From the NCBI GenBank assembly GCA_917880885.1, contig OU862919.1:53605058-53669057 (forward strand): DNA of 64,000 nt, given 5' to 3'. Below are positions 1 through 10,969 of the stretch, piece by piece. This DNA comes from Limnephilus marmoratus. Taxonomy: Eukaryota; Arthropoda; Insecta; Trichoptera; Limnephilidae. The notes beneath the pieces were generated by a model. It was not told the DNA's origin. It saw only the letters and a program-made list of their open reading frames with translations, and ran no database searches. The translations under genes and the position numbers were made by a program. How positions within the stretch are numbered: position 1 is the stretch's first letter; the number at the start of each line of letters is the position of its first letter.

Positions 1-1010
1 ATAACGGAAATCGTCGCGACATTCTTACAATATGGTGCTGTGACCATAGTAGTGAGCTGCGGCAATGGTCTGAAACCAATGGTTATTATACAGACTTGCA
101 CTTAAGATTTTATATTTACAACATTAGGGTAGGGACGTACTGGTATGACAAAAACCCGACACAAAACAATTAAAAAAAGGTGATATAACAAGATGAGGCG
201 ATGAGGTGAGAAAAAAAACGCGCGGATGCTGCAAGAATTGTGAAAAGGAAAGCGACGTCTTGGAGCAAGAGTTTTCCGGAACCGTTGATGGTAGGAGGAA
301 AAGGAGGCCCTTTCCCGAAGTGATCAATTTCAGGAAGAGGATGCATACAAGTATGAAAACGGTGCCCCAAGAGGTGCTCTTGTGGTACAGCAGGCAAGGC
401 ACGCAGGATGTACAAGAACATATAAAATTATGCAAAAAGAAAAAGAATGTACAGGAGTTAGGCTACCGTTGACATTAATGTGCCTTCGGGTATAAGGATT
501 ACCTTACGAATGCCCATATGGGTGATTATTTACATTTAATATTTACAAGTAACTCACGTCATTTATGACAAGAATTATAAGACTTTTAAAGAGACCGCAT
601 CGCACTCATTGACGACTGGCCAAGAGAGGTCAGGGGCGTAATGATGATCAGGGTTAACAAGATGCATGTTTTGCCAATTTGATAACGCCTGAGAACTTGA
701 TGTGATGGAATTTACTGATTCCGTCACAGTAAGGCATTTTGGAATTATTCCTAGGAGAAATCTTTCTATTTCTCAGGGCCTGTAGTAGTTCTTTCTTTCT
801 TGAAGTAAAGACGTGCGGGATTATACCCAGCGTAACTTGAGGAACTTCCATGGTGTATAAGATCGTATCAGAGTGACCTTATGTTGGAAAAAGTGAGAAC
901 TAGACTCGCAATTGGAAAGAAATTGGGCAGAGATTGACCACTGGGGACGTATTTTTACAAAAAGTTTTTGAAAAAAAAACGCGTTTTTTTATAAGTGTTT
1001 GGTTTATTTG
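1..1010. other. Intergenic, no recognisable gene
   Basis: Open frames up to 103 codons lie on both strands at 124-472, but they overlap one another and show no domain I recognise. No RNA gene or repeat is evident. Treated as non-coding. Confidence 0.5.
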
Positions 1011-1500
1011 AAAATTTGGGCAGGGGTTTGCCTCAAAAAACGTGATTTTGTGAAAAATTCCAGATGTTTTTGGAAATTTGTTGAAAATTTTTCAAGTCCA
1101 AAAACGAGAAAAATTTGGGCAGCGGTTTCCCTTAAAAAACGTGATTTTGTGAAAAAATCCAGCTGTTTTGGAAATTTGTTGAAAAATTTTCAAAGTCCAT
1201 AAACGAGAAAAATTTGGGCAGCGGTTTCCCTTAAAAAACGTGATTTTGTGAAAAAATCCAGATGTTTTGGAAATTTCTTGAAAATTTTCAAAGTCCAAGA
1301 ACGAGAAAAATTTGGGCAGCGGTTTCCCTTAAAAAACGTGATTTTGTGAAAAAATCCAGGTGTTTTGGAAATTTGTTGAAAATTTTCAAAGTCCGAGAAC
1401 GAGAAAAAATTGGGCAGCGGTTTCCCTTAAAAAACGTGATTTTGTGAAAAAATCCAGATGTTTTGGAAATTTGTTGAAAATTTTCAAAGTCCGGATATGA
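1011..1500. repeat. Tandem array, ~98-bp unit, about five copies
   Basis: A unit containing TTTGGGCAGCGGTTTCC, then AAACGTGATTTTGTG, then TTTTGGAAATTTGTTG recurs with the anchor ACGAGAA at 1104, 1203, 1301 and 1399, a spacing of 98-99 bp. The first unit begins near 1011. Degenerate units continue to about 1700. The open frames here on both strands simply read through the repeat, because 98-99 is close to a multiple of three, and are not genes. It looks like a short minisatellite or satellite block. Confidence 0.9.
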
Positions 1501-1700
1501 AAATTTCACGGGCCGGGATTCACCTTAATGAAACACGTTTTTAGAATTTATTCCGATGTTTTTGAAAAATGTTTGCAAATTTGCAAAAGTCCGGAAATAA
1601 AAAAACGGAAACGAGGTTCGCCTTAAACGAACGTGTTTTTAGAATATTTCCATTTCCTTTCCAAAGGGGGGTTCTTCAGAAAAGGAAAGAAATATTTTTT

Positions 1701-2535
1701 CTTTTATACAAGTTTTCGTGGAAGTATTTGTTTGAAAATTCAACAATGTCTTGGGGAATCGTTTCTTTATTTACGTGGCTAGACTGTAGCCTGATTTGAG
1801 CATCACCAATTATTGGTATTTATCCGCCGACTTCCTTTTGTCATAACAAGTTATATGCAGAAATGTGCATACGTAATGTAATGCCTGACTCGAGGAATCG
1901 ACGTCAACGCGAACCGAACGTCTTTCAAATTGTGTCGTCTGTTTCTTACGAAAGAAAAAAAAGCTAAATGATGAAACAGGCGGCAAAATTAGAAAAATGC
2001 TCAATTGTCAAAAGGTAGAAAGAATTTAATCCACTTGTTTCCCTTAAGCTGCAAAATATGCCGTTATATATACAGGCCAGTATTTTGCGAAATAGTCCCC
2101 TATTCGCAGAATATGTCGATATCAAATACAGACCAGCACTCTGCGGAATAAGTTTATTAATAAAAACTGGTTAATTAACTTTCGGGAAACGAAGCGGGTA
2201 ATTGGTTTATCATATACAGGATTTTAATTGTTGAATAACTTTGTTTTAAATATTTGTGTACATTTCCACTATTAATCTTGTATTTGAAACTAGCAAATTT
2301 AGTCGGTCGACACTTGTAAACACTATATTATTCACGACGGCAACTTTCTTGGTTGAGCACTTTATGTAGGAATACCGGTGATAATGTTTTGTCGAGTGAC
2401 GACTCGAAAATGAAGGAATCGTGCCCGTGATAATTTAAATTGCAATTCGAAGTTACAATCGCGCCGGGGTTCTTGATGGAAATGCTAGACAAATTGGGAG
2501 TAACAAGACAAAACTTTATACATTATAAAGTTTAA
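1701..2535. other. AT-rich intergenic DNA, nothing recognised
   Basis: No coding, RNA or repeat structure identified by eye. Confidence 0.4.
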
Positions 2536-3312
2536 ACAATTGCTGATTGAAGAACGAGACTGTGGGACCGTGAAGAGGGAGGAAAAAAAAAATGCCACAC
2601 GTCGGGCGACAGTGCTAGCATTGGCGCTACTTGCGGCCAACGCTAAACCCAAAACCTGGAAAGGACATGCAATAAACAAGCCGGCGGCTAGCTCTGCACA
2701 GCCGGCGCGAGCAAGGTCCCTCTTAAACCCAGGGCGAGTGTCTGTGGTTCGCTTGTTAATTCCTACTCCCCTTCCTTTCCTCAAAATCTCCAGGTCTCCT
2801 TCCTCAATCAGAACACAGTTGTTATGCACGAAAAAGGGTTTTATTCAATTAAAGGTGAACAGGGTTCTACAAAAGGCCAGCATCGGCACTACACACATGA
2901 GTATTTGGCTATCTCTAATTAATTCTATCATAACGGGGGGAGCTTCTCTCAACTCTCTCTACACGTGTTTAGTGAATTTAAATGTCAGTTCTTAGCACAC
3001 AGAGGGGTAGCAAGGTTCATTGGTACTCACAAGCAGGAGATAGGCGGTCGGCAGACAGGATTCTGGGTAGGCGTAAACCTCTTTAAGCACAATACACAAT
3101 TAAAGTAAAACATCGTGAGCGTTTACGGAGAGCGCCTAGCGCGAATCACGGGAAACACAGTTATTCTGCCGAAGGCCGGCGAAGGAATGGAAGCGGGGAG
3201 CCGCTCGGCGCTTGGCTACCGGCGCCGCGCGGTGTGGGGAGAGGGGGGCGGAGGGCCTGTGCAAGGGGTCAATTCGCTATTAGCTCGCACGGGAATTAAT
3301 TCCGTAACGTAA
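2536..3312. other. GC/CpG-rich island, unassigned
   Basis: Base composition changes sharply here from the AT-rich surroundings. 2590-2800 and especially 3110-3310 are rich in CpG and G runs. A 151-codon frame (2540-2995, plus) and an overlapping 114-codon minus frame show no known domain and are probably composition artefacts. Possible explanations are a promoter or first-exon island of a gene I cannot see, or a GC-rich repeat. Confidence 0.4.
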
Positions 3313-4775
3313 CAGTGTATACGCATTCCAACCTGTGATTTTAATGCTTCTACATTATATGGTCAATGTGTCGACCACCACAACACGGGCATGTAACTAG
3401 CATGATGGTCGAAAAATCCTCAATTCATGTAACAAACAATTCAATGAATAAAAAAATTTAAAACCAAAACAAAAAAAATCGTCATAAGTTTTCTACACCT
3501 TTTATATCAATGTAAATGGTATACGTGTAAGAATTTTTGTTATAAATGTGATTATTATAGTGCAAAACATATTATAATAATCATATTTATAGTTTTATAC
3601 TTACACACGAATTTTTATTTATTTTATAAACTGTGTAATACACAATACTGATGATTGTTTTTCCGAAAAGTTATATGGAATTACTATACATTTTAGTCTT
3701 TTGAATCGAAGTACCTAAATAAGGGGGCGGCGAAATTTTCCTCTCTCCGTGCGGCTGACACCCGCGCTACGCCCTTGTTCGAGGTACATAATATACTGTT
3801 TTAAAATACAGACAGCTGTAAATACAGTTTACCGTTGAGTGTGATGTACTCGTATTTGTTCAGACAAGACTAATTGGTTCGCGAGTGGAGTTTACGAGTG
3901 GCTGCACACACTGAGTTGTGTAAATTTAATTACAATTCTAAATAAAGGAAGTTTCCTTTTATGTTTATTAGCCGTCTGGGTTACATCATTAATTGCACCC
4001 GGTCGCAAAAGGCAACGCGTGAAACAAACCTGTTTCCTTCTAATCCGAGGAAATTTTTCTCACAGTAAAATCCTTCATAATATAATATATCTCATAATAT
4101 TTAAAAATAACCCATTGTATAACGAGAAATTAAACGCCGTGCCGCCTTAAAATGGAATTTCTGTAACACATTTTTCCAACCACCCTTTTGTGGTACATAA
4201 ACGTTCATAAGTGTATTCTTTTTTTAATTAACCCATATCTAATATTATACAATATATATATATATATATAAAACAAACAATGTACATTTTTTTAAATCTT
4301 ACAAAGTAAATCGATTAGTGTAAGTGTAAAGAAGAGAAATTCTTGGGTTTTCTTTCGCTTAATTATTTTTCTTGAATGCTTCGATGAACTGATGAAAATG
4401 ACACAAATTCAATAATGGGCGATTCCGCTATAGACGATTCTCGACAGTAATTTTTAAATCGCAGTATTTGTTACTTTTTTTGATATCAATGCAAAGAAGA
4501 AGGTCGATATTTAATAATAAAATAAAAAATTTGGATTTTGCTTCATATTGAAATTTTTGGCGCGCTTGGAAACTTATCATTCGAAGAATCGGTATATAAA
4601 CTGTAAAATCACACCGTGCAACACTGGCGCAAAACAGCTGTTACCGATGGTTTTAAGTTATATTTTACTGCTAAACGTGTAGTGACAATATTAATTTATT
4701 CTTTTGTGCCGAAAGATGTAAGTACTTGTTGTTATTTTTTAAGCATCATTGCCTACAAGAAGTCACTGTTAGCTT
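3313..4775. other. AT-rich intergenic DNA with an (AT)n microsatellite
   Basis: A TA dinucleotide run lies at about 4253-4270. Nothing else recognised. Confidence 0.4.
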
Positions 4776-6366
4776 GTTGCACCCGCGATACAAAAGATAT
4801 AAAAGTTCGTGTTTTTCACAGAAATAAAGTGCTAACGATTTGAAACTTTGTAAAAGTAAGAAGAAATCAAAGGCAAACTTGAATAAAACGTTTTTAAGAG
4901 TATAATGTTAGCTGAATTGAAATAAACGTTGACTCAAATTGGTTGCACCCGCGATTGTGTTGTTAGAATCGCGGGTGCAACTCTTTGACAACTACCCTTA
5001 TTGTATGATTTATCATGTATTTTATTGTTTTTTATGCCTTCAATAATAATATATGCTGTGTATTACTAGTGATTTATATTTAATAGGTGTGTTTATATTA
5101 TTTTCAGCTTTTTATAGAAATTCTGTGATTTGGCACGCAGTCTCTCTGAAAAATCTTCTTTATATTAAAAAAAAAGCAGTTAAAAAAAGATGGTCACGTA
5201 TGATGATAAATAGGAAGGGCTGAAAAATAAATCAGGCATTCAATGAAAACATTTCTTTCAATCTGAAGACGGCGATAGCATTTCCGTGGCGCGAACCTCT
5301 CTGTCTCGTCTCCAATGCATATTGGTTTTTAAATCTCCGAAAACTGAAACAGAAAGTGATTAGGATGATAACAATCTGGATCCTCTCACAAATTACAAAA
5401 TATCAAAAGGATTCTACAAAATAAGAAAAAAAAAAATTGTTTTTAAAAAGGATTGATGGATGTAATAATATGTTCATAGAATTTTCGGTAAATTTTGACG
5501 TAACCGAAAAGAAATAATTAACATAAATGACAAAGAAGTGTACTGATTAGTAATACGCATTTTTGGATTTGTTATTTCGGTCCTTTATCAGGGTTTATTA
5601 ATTTTTTTTTTTTTTTTTACGTGAGCTCCACACAGGAGGCCCTGAGGAAAACAATTTCCCTCAGGGCCTATGTCATCTTTGGGGATGCTGTGTGGAGGGT
5701 TTTTTAAGGAAAGGAAGGAGAGGAGAGTTCTGGGAAGGAAAAGGGTTTAAGGGGTGGGTAGGAATCTGGGGTTCAGTGTGTCTTGGTCATCCGCCTCCAA
5801 GACCTAGACAAACCTCACCCCATGAACCCGGGCACCCCTGCTAAATCACCAAACGTAGCGAACCACTTGGGGTGACCTATGGCAGAGGTGTTGGTTATCC
5901 AATAAAGGTTCCCGGGGCGGCGGTACCCATTCCCGCCTCCCAAATTGATATTTATATACACTTAAACTAGACGAGTTGCACCCGCGATAATTTGATGTTG
6001 CACCCGCGATTGTTTGAAAAGCTAATAATTCATTGCTTGTTTTTGTTTTCTATATATTTGTTTATTTTTATAGTTGATTATTTTAACGCCTTACGAAATA
6101 TCAAGGCATAACATAATAGATGTATCACGATTAACAGACTTTTGGGTTTTTGTCTTATGATCTGGAAAGGGTGGGCCAAATTGGTTGCACCCGCGATCGC
6201 ACTTTGAACGTCCCTCCTGATTATTTTAATATTTCAATTAAATTCTTATAAACTAATAAAAAGTAAACATGTTAAAATGTAGCTCTTCCAATAATAATTT
6301 CATTAAAAATGTTTTTTATTTTATTATTAGGAAGCTTTATATGCGTCTAAATATTGCACCCGCGAT
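4776..6366. repeat. Cluster of seven GTTGCACCCGCGAT motifs
   Basis: The 14-mer GTTGCACCCGCGAT occurs on the plus strand at 4776, 4942, 5975, 5997 and 6184. A one-mismatch copy is at 6353. The reverse complement is at 4968-4981, so 4942-4981 is a head-to-head pair with a 12-bp spacer. I saw no other copies in the window. The intervals are irregular, so this is not a tandem array. The motif could be a binding site or the subterminal repeat of a decayed transposon. Confidence 0.75.
5602..5946 (-). mobile_element. SINE-like retroposon A, near full length
   Basis: A ~345-bp repeat in minus orientation. Its 3' end is the poly(T) at 5602-5618, followed by an imperfect hairpin built on GGCCCTGAGG / CCTCAGGGCC. 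Its 5' end is the GC-rich block GGGAGGCGGGAATGGGTACC (read on minus). Related copies lie at 49230-49515, 51892-51951, 54339-54768 and 55868-56225. The A tail, the lack of coding capacity and the several copies in both orientations fit a SINE-type retroposon. I see no convincing tRNA-like head. Confidence 0.75.
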
Positions 6367-7639
6367 ACTGGAATCACCATAATATTAATTTAAAACGTGA
6401 AAGTGAAATATTGGAAAAGGGCACGTTATTATTTATTCCAAAGCAGTAATGAGCAACCCGTGGCTTGCGACCCGCGAGCCCATTCTATGTGGCCCGCGAG
6501 CCTGTACTTCCCACTTGGCTAAATAAAATATCAAAAGCGTTAAAGAATATTCAACGGTTTATGTTGTTTTGCAAAATAGTTCTTCAGGCTTTCTTAATTT
6601 TTTAAAAAAAGTTTCGTAAAATAAGACATTTCCATTCTTATTCAGACAAAATATTAATAAAAGCATGCTTTTCTTTTAAATATCTATGTTTGATGCATTT
6701 TAAAGGTTTCCGTTTTATGAAATACCAAAAGTGACTACTTGACTAAATTTTGTTTAACTTTTCGAAAGACAGTTGACAGTTTAACAGTTGCCCAAAATTG
6801 CAAGTAGGTAGGTATTTTTTATATGTTAATAATAATAACAATATTTGGCTAATTTATATACCTACTACCGTTTTTGTGAAAACCACCTCAAGGGCACTGT
6901 ACAAATAAAACAATATATATAACCGGCTTACAACTAAGATTTGCAATTGTAACTAGTGACTTATATCTAATAATTAAGAGAAAGATCTCTTCATCAATCT
7001 TTCAGAATGATTAAAATCGACAGCCTTGGTTTGGCCACTGTAATAAAAAAAAATTCACCTGTGGCGCTTTGTTTTTCGTATTCTTTAATGCCGTTTTCGA
7101 AAATACAAATTGATTTGCGACACCACGGACTGCAAATTTTATAACGTGGATTTGTAGGTACCCCAGCCTCTGGGGCCCGCGAACAAAATGTCAGTGGTTT
7201 ATTTTTGGGGGGTATGATGTCGTTTAGCGTTCCCTCCTTCTTTAGCCAAAGTTTCGGACATCATTACAGTGTCCATCGTCAGTATTTTGTAAATTAAGCA
7301 TTTTGGGTTTTCCCAGGACTTCTGGAAAATTTTGTCCTCCGCCTAAAAATGTTGATCATTACTATTCCAGAACATCTGACGTTGAACTTTAAATTACTCA
7401 CAGAAAAAGCTGTGAAAATTTAATGACATATATAATTCAGAAACAAATAAACCGCCTGATTTTCTGCTACACAGTTAAATTAGATATTTTACAAAAAAGG
7501 GATTGTTAGGAGTGATAAATTTGTAAATTTTCATTTTGTAGGTATTGTTACCTCTTAGCGTGTAATGCAATGAATGATTTATGTTAACGATAATTATTAT
7601 TTATTGTGCGTCATTAACAACATAATAATTATTAAGTAG
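6367..7639. other. Intergenic, probable old transposon remnants
   Basis: AT-rich. GC-rich pieces with GCGACCCGCGAGCC and GTGGCCCGCGAGCC (6465-6500) and a related GGGGCCCGCGAAC near 7172 resemble the ends of an old DNA transposon, but I could not define termini or a target duplication. A degraded hammerhead-like motif lies at 7245-7284. Confidence 0.35.
7245..7284 (-). ncRNA. Degraded hammerhead-like motif of Penelope-type repeat
   Basis: Read on minus, CTGACGA, a helix GGACA...TGTCC and GAAAC follow in the same order as in the intact copy at 25312-25352. The core is mutated (CTGACGA for CTGATGA) and the 5' side of stem I is lost. Downstream on minus, the flank GGCTAAAGAAGGAGG and a CCCCAAAAA run resemble the 25.3-kb element. 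Probably a relic without activity. Confidence 0.45.
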
Positions 7640-7975
7640 AGCCGGCCACGCGTTGCTGCGGCCAACGAAACACAACGCCATCTACTGGATAGTTACCCAA
7701 GCTTTATAACCAAGTGTTATTAACTCACACCGCTGTCTCTTAATTTGCATACAAATCAAATCCACACTGCCCGCTTGCCAGCCCGCTCGTCCACCACATG
7801 CAGACATTCTCATTTATATTCAAACCAATTTTTTTCACATAACCTTGACAAATTATATACCTAAACCTTACTCAAGGATCACTCTATCTATTGGTGAAAA
7901 CCGCATGAAAATCCGTTGAGTATTTCTTTGAATATATCGCGAACAGATAGGAACTTTAATTTATAATAATGTAGT
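7640..7975 (-). mobile_element. Helitron-like 3' end, non-autonomous remnant
   Basis: Read on minus, the segment ends in GCAACGCGTGGCCGGCTCTA. A related plus-strand copy at 39530-39812 ends in GCAACGTGTGACCGGTTCTG followed by CTAGT. Both share upstream text including ATTTTCAT, GGTTTTCACCAATAGATA and the segment that precedes GGTGTGGATTTGAT. A hairpin followed by CTAG at the 3' terminus is typical of Helitrons. Assignment is by resemblance of termini only; no Rep/helicase gene is present. Confidence 0.5.
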
Positions 7976-8604
7976 GATGACGCACTAATCACTCCCTACA
8001 TCGCTTCCATTTTAGCCTCCTCGAAAACGTTCAAAGAATTTTATTTTTATAAATGACTCACTTCCTCTTATTTTTGTTAACTTTGGTTACGAGTACCACT
8101 TCGCACGTGAGCACTGAATCTGAAGAGAACGCGTTAAACTTGAAAGTCTTCTGCTTAAGCCAGTCACCTTCTTGTCTAGGACCGAGAATTCGTGAGAGGC
8201 GTGACAGTGAATTTGTGCCCGCGAGCTAATTCAAAGCTTGAGAACTTTTCCGACTGTTTTATGAGATTACACAGCGTCCCAAGGATGTGTAGAATGTAGG
8301 GTCGCTTGCTTCAGCAAACGGAATAGTACTTAAAACTGCTTTTAGTTGAAGACAGCATGTATTATGAAACTGCGTCTCAACGAACAACATACTGTGGAAT
8401 AAATTGTACGTAATATGTAAAGTGGTGAAGCAATGTACAATATGTTTACTACTAATGCGCGTAGTTGAAACAATTTTTTACCAACCTTGTCAATGGCCAA
8501 CCTTTGTAAATAAATGGTAACGTAAGCAGAATTCATCCAAATACCCATATTTTGGTATATAACATTGCAAGATAATATTTATCGTGAAGGTTATACATAT
8601 TTAT

Positions 8605-8960
8605 TTTATTAAATGAAGACAATATTAGCGAAACTCAATCGAAATCTGGAGACAGAAAAATCAGAAAAGATATTGGCTCCGCTGGGACTCGAACCCAGAA
8701 CCCTTTTCTTACATGGAAACAGCTCTACCGATTAAGCTACGGAACCCATATTAATTCGGTCACTTTTAACTGTATCATACTTCGACTAAGAACTACCAAC
8801 ACTATCTTCACTTACTTAACGCACATATTATTGGCTGCTATCTTTATATATGTAAGAAAAGGGTTCTGGGTTTGAGTCCCAGCGGAGCCAATATCTTTTC
8901 TGATTTTTCTGTCTCCAGATTTCGAATGAGTTTCGCTAATATTGTCTTCATTTAATTAAA
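8605..8960. repeat. Fold-back element T1 copy 1 with tRNA-like cassette
   Basis: Arms of about 110 bp at 8605-8714 and 8850-8960 are near-perfect inverted repeats. Each includes GAAGACAATATTAGCGAAAC, CAGAAAAATCAGAAAAG and the 3' half of a tRNA-like sequence. The loop holds the 5' half of the left tRNA-like unit and its leader. Other T1 copies are at 8961-9425, 10025-10560 and 51553-51765. Confidence 0.8.
8675..8747 (-). tRNA. tRNA-like sequence (pseudo-tRNA, in T1)
   Basis: 73 nt on minus with a good T arm (CTGGG, loop TTCGAGT, CCCAG), a B box GGTTCGAGTCC and an A box TAGCTTAATCGG. The acceptor stem has two mismatches and the anticodon arm pairs poorly, so a functional tRNA is unlikely. It has a near-identical sister at 9231-9303. 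It is best read as a Pol III promoter cassette of a repeat. Confidence 0.6.
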
Positions 8961-9425
8961 TATTATAATTTGAGATTTTACTCATAAAGTTTAAAAAATT
9001 AATAATAAATATTCATCCTAGACTTGCAGAAAAAGTCAATAGATGTCGCGTATTACAAATAAAATGGATAAAAATTTATCCAGACACTATCTAGATTGCA
9101 TTTAGTTCGAGTTGAATCTTGTAATCATATATAAGGATAGCAGCCAATAATATGTGCGGTAAGTAAGTGAAGATAATGTTGGTAGTTCTTAGTCGAAGTA
9201 TGATACAGTTAAAAGTGACCGAATTAATATGGGTTCCGTAGCTTAATCGGTAGAGCTGTTTCCATGTAAGAAAAGGGTTCTGGGTTCGAGTCCCAGCGGA
9301 GCCAATATCTTTTCTGATTTTTCTGTCTCCAGATTTCGATTGAGTTTCGCTAATATTGTCTTCATTTAATTAAATATTGTAATTTGAGATTTTACTCATA
9401 AAGTTTAAAAAATTAATAATACATA
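8961..9425 (+). mobile_element. T1 repeat unit, direct copy with tRNA-like cassette
   Basis: The sequence 8850-9008 recurs at 9264-9422 at a constant offset of 414 bp. The unit runs through a leader (ATTCATCCTAGACTTGCAG, GATAGCAGCCAATA, GAAGTATGATACAG), a tRNA-like cassette and a tail ending in GTCTTCATTTAATTAAAT. The tRNA-like part sits inside the unit and not at its 5' end, unlike an ordinary tRNA-headed SINE. The leader is shared with the 10-kb copy, whose cassette is different. Confidence 0.7.
9231..9303 (+). tRNA. tRNA-like sequence (pseudo-tRNA, in T1)
   Basis: Plus-strand sister of the 8675-8747 unit, 73 nt. The A box lies near 9239 and the B box GGTTCGAGTCC at 9283-9293. The T arm is perfect. 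The acceptor pairing GGGTTCC / GGAGCC is imperfect and the anticodon stem is weak. Confidence 0.6.
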
Positions 9426-9872
9426 TTTATTTTATTTACCTACTTATTTGACTTGAAATAGTATCTACATATTGTGTATAATCGTTACATAATATGTGCT
9501 AATTTAAAAATTACACAATGTGTAGCAATAAAGTTTAAATCTAGGTACAGTACTTCAAATTACAAAGATTAAAATTAACACTTGACTTACATATTTCGTC
9601 ACATCTTTAATTTTTAATTCATTTTCCTCTTCTTTTATGTTGGTCAGAGTTTCTTAGAAAATCTTCACACGTTTCGATATACAGTAATGAGTTCTGTGGT
9701 TTTCTAATGTTCTCTGAATATTCTTTTGAAAGGGAATTATTTAATACACAAAACGCTTGGGAATTGTTGTGGCGTATAAACATGTGAATGAAGTATGTGT
9801 TTGGTACATTTAGAATAAAATACTTCACTAGGAAAACTCGTACCAAGGTGTTCTGAAAATACACACCTGACG

Positions 9873-9967
9873 GCCCGTGTGGTCGACGGGTAAGTGATCG
9901 TCGGTATGGTCGACGGAGATTCTTGACTGGCAATCCGAAGGTCGCGGGATCGAATCTCGGAGTGGGC
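9873..9967 (+). tRNA. tRNA-like SINE head with duplicated D-arm region
   Basis: A GC-rich 95-nt block in AT-rich DNA with a T-arm-like GCGGGATCGAATCTCG and acceptor ends GCCCG...GTGGGC. It is ~22 nt longer than a tRNA. GGTCGACGG occurs at both 9881 and 9908, suggesting an internal duplication of the D-arm region. An AT-rich tail (TTTTATTTGTATTTTTATTT) follows, as in tRNA-derived SINEs. Not a functional tRNA. Confidence 0.5.
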
Positions 9968-10024
9968 AAATAAATTTTATTTGTATTTTTATTTTTATTT
10001 TAACTTTATGAGTAAAACCTCAAA

Positions 10025-10560
10025 TTGTAATATTTAATTAAATGAAGACAATATAAGCGAAACTCAATCGAAAATCTGAAAACAGAAAAATCAGAAAAAG
10101 ATATTGACACATCTGGGACTCGAACCCAGGACCTCTCGCTTACCGGGCGAACGCGCTAACCACTGCGCCACCGTGTCGATATCCAATTCGGTCACTTTTA
10201 ACTGTATCATACTTCGACTAAGAACCACCCACACTATCTTCATTTTTCTTAACGCATATACTATTGGCTGCTATCTTTATGTATGATTGCAAGATTCAAA
10301 CCCGAACTAAATGCTCTCTAGATAGTGTCTGGATAAATCTTTATCCATTTTATTTAATATGCGACATCAATTGACTTTTCTGCAAGTCTAGGATGAATAT
10401 TTTTATTTTTATTTTAACTTTATGAGTAAAACCTCAAATTGTAATATTTAATTAAATGTGTCCCAGATGTGTCAATATCTTTTTCTGATTTTTCTGTTTT
10501 CAGATTTTCGATTGAGTTTCGCTTATATTGTCTTCATTTAATTAAATATTAAATTTTATT
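10025..10560. repeat. Fold-back element T1 copy with exchanged tRNA-like cassette
   Basis: Same leader and arms as the 8.6-9.4 kb copies (AAATGAAGACAATA, CAGAAAAATCAGAAAAAG, and on minus the leader GATAGCAGCCAATA). The opposite arm is at about 10455-10550. The tRNA-like cassette inside is a different one, lying exactly between GAATTGGATAT and AATATCTTTTTCTG (minus reading). Confidence 0.75.
10106..10177 (-). tRNA. tRNA-like sequence, second head type
   Basis: 72 nt on minus. Acceptor GACACGG / ATGTGTC pairs at five positions plus one G-T. The A box is TGGCGCAGTGG, the B box GGTTCGAGTCC and the T arm CTGGG/CCCAG. The anticodon arm TCGC / GCGA encloses CCGGTAA, so position 34-36 would be GGT (Thr), but position 33 is C where tRNAs have T. 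It is the best-folding tRNA-like unit in the window, yet it is embedded in a fold-back repeat. Confidence 0.6.
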
Positions 10561-10664
10561 TGATTAATTTGCGTTATTCCACAATCAATTCATTAAAAAA
10601 ATATATACATTATATTTGCGGCATGTTCCAGAGTGGAAGATACTCCCGGTATCGCCCTGGTGTA

Positions 10665-10870
10665 AGACCACTATTCAGAATTGAAACGTTGCTTGAAATG
10701 GCTCTAGCTGTGTATGGTGATCAGATCTGAATAGACAGGTGCTTTCCCACATTCTTCTTCCCCTTCTTCTTTACCTCCCCACTACCTTCAGCCTCACAAC
10801 ATACCCCAATTGGGGATTTTATAGTCTCACTGGCTCCAGACGGGAGCAATTGCGATTCACATAAAAAAAT
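10665..10870. repeat. Interspersed repeat C
   Basis: A pyrimidine-rich block followed by CCTTCAGCCTCACAA and CCCCAATTGGGG. Related copies: 45440-45620 (same orientation), 53815-53995 (reverse) and a diverged one at 51310-51480 (reverse). No coding capacity. Class unknown. Confidence 0.7.
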
Positions 10871-10969
10871 AAAACAAATAAAAATAATTTTTTCGTTATT
10901 CTGGCAACGTTCACACATCGAACTACAGTAAGGAACAACCACAGAAATGCATTCATACTTAATTCATAC

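Noticed and set aside
999..1509. Overlapping repeat proteins on both strands
   Set aside because: Products of a ~98-bp satellite whose period keeps frames open.
2540..2995. 151-codon open frame
   Set aside because: No recognisable domain, overlapped by an antisense frame of similar size, and explained by the GC-rich composition of the block.
9619..9969. 116-codon minus frame
   Set aside because: The translated start covers the tRNA-like SINE head; the remainder has no known domain.
10106..10177. Functional tRNA-Thr gene
   Set aside because: It folds fairly well, but position 33 is not T, the acceptor has a mismatch, and it lies within a repeat whose other copies carry a different cassette.
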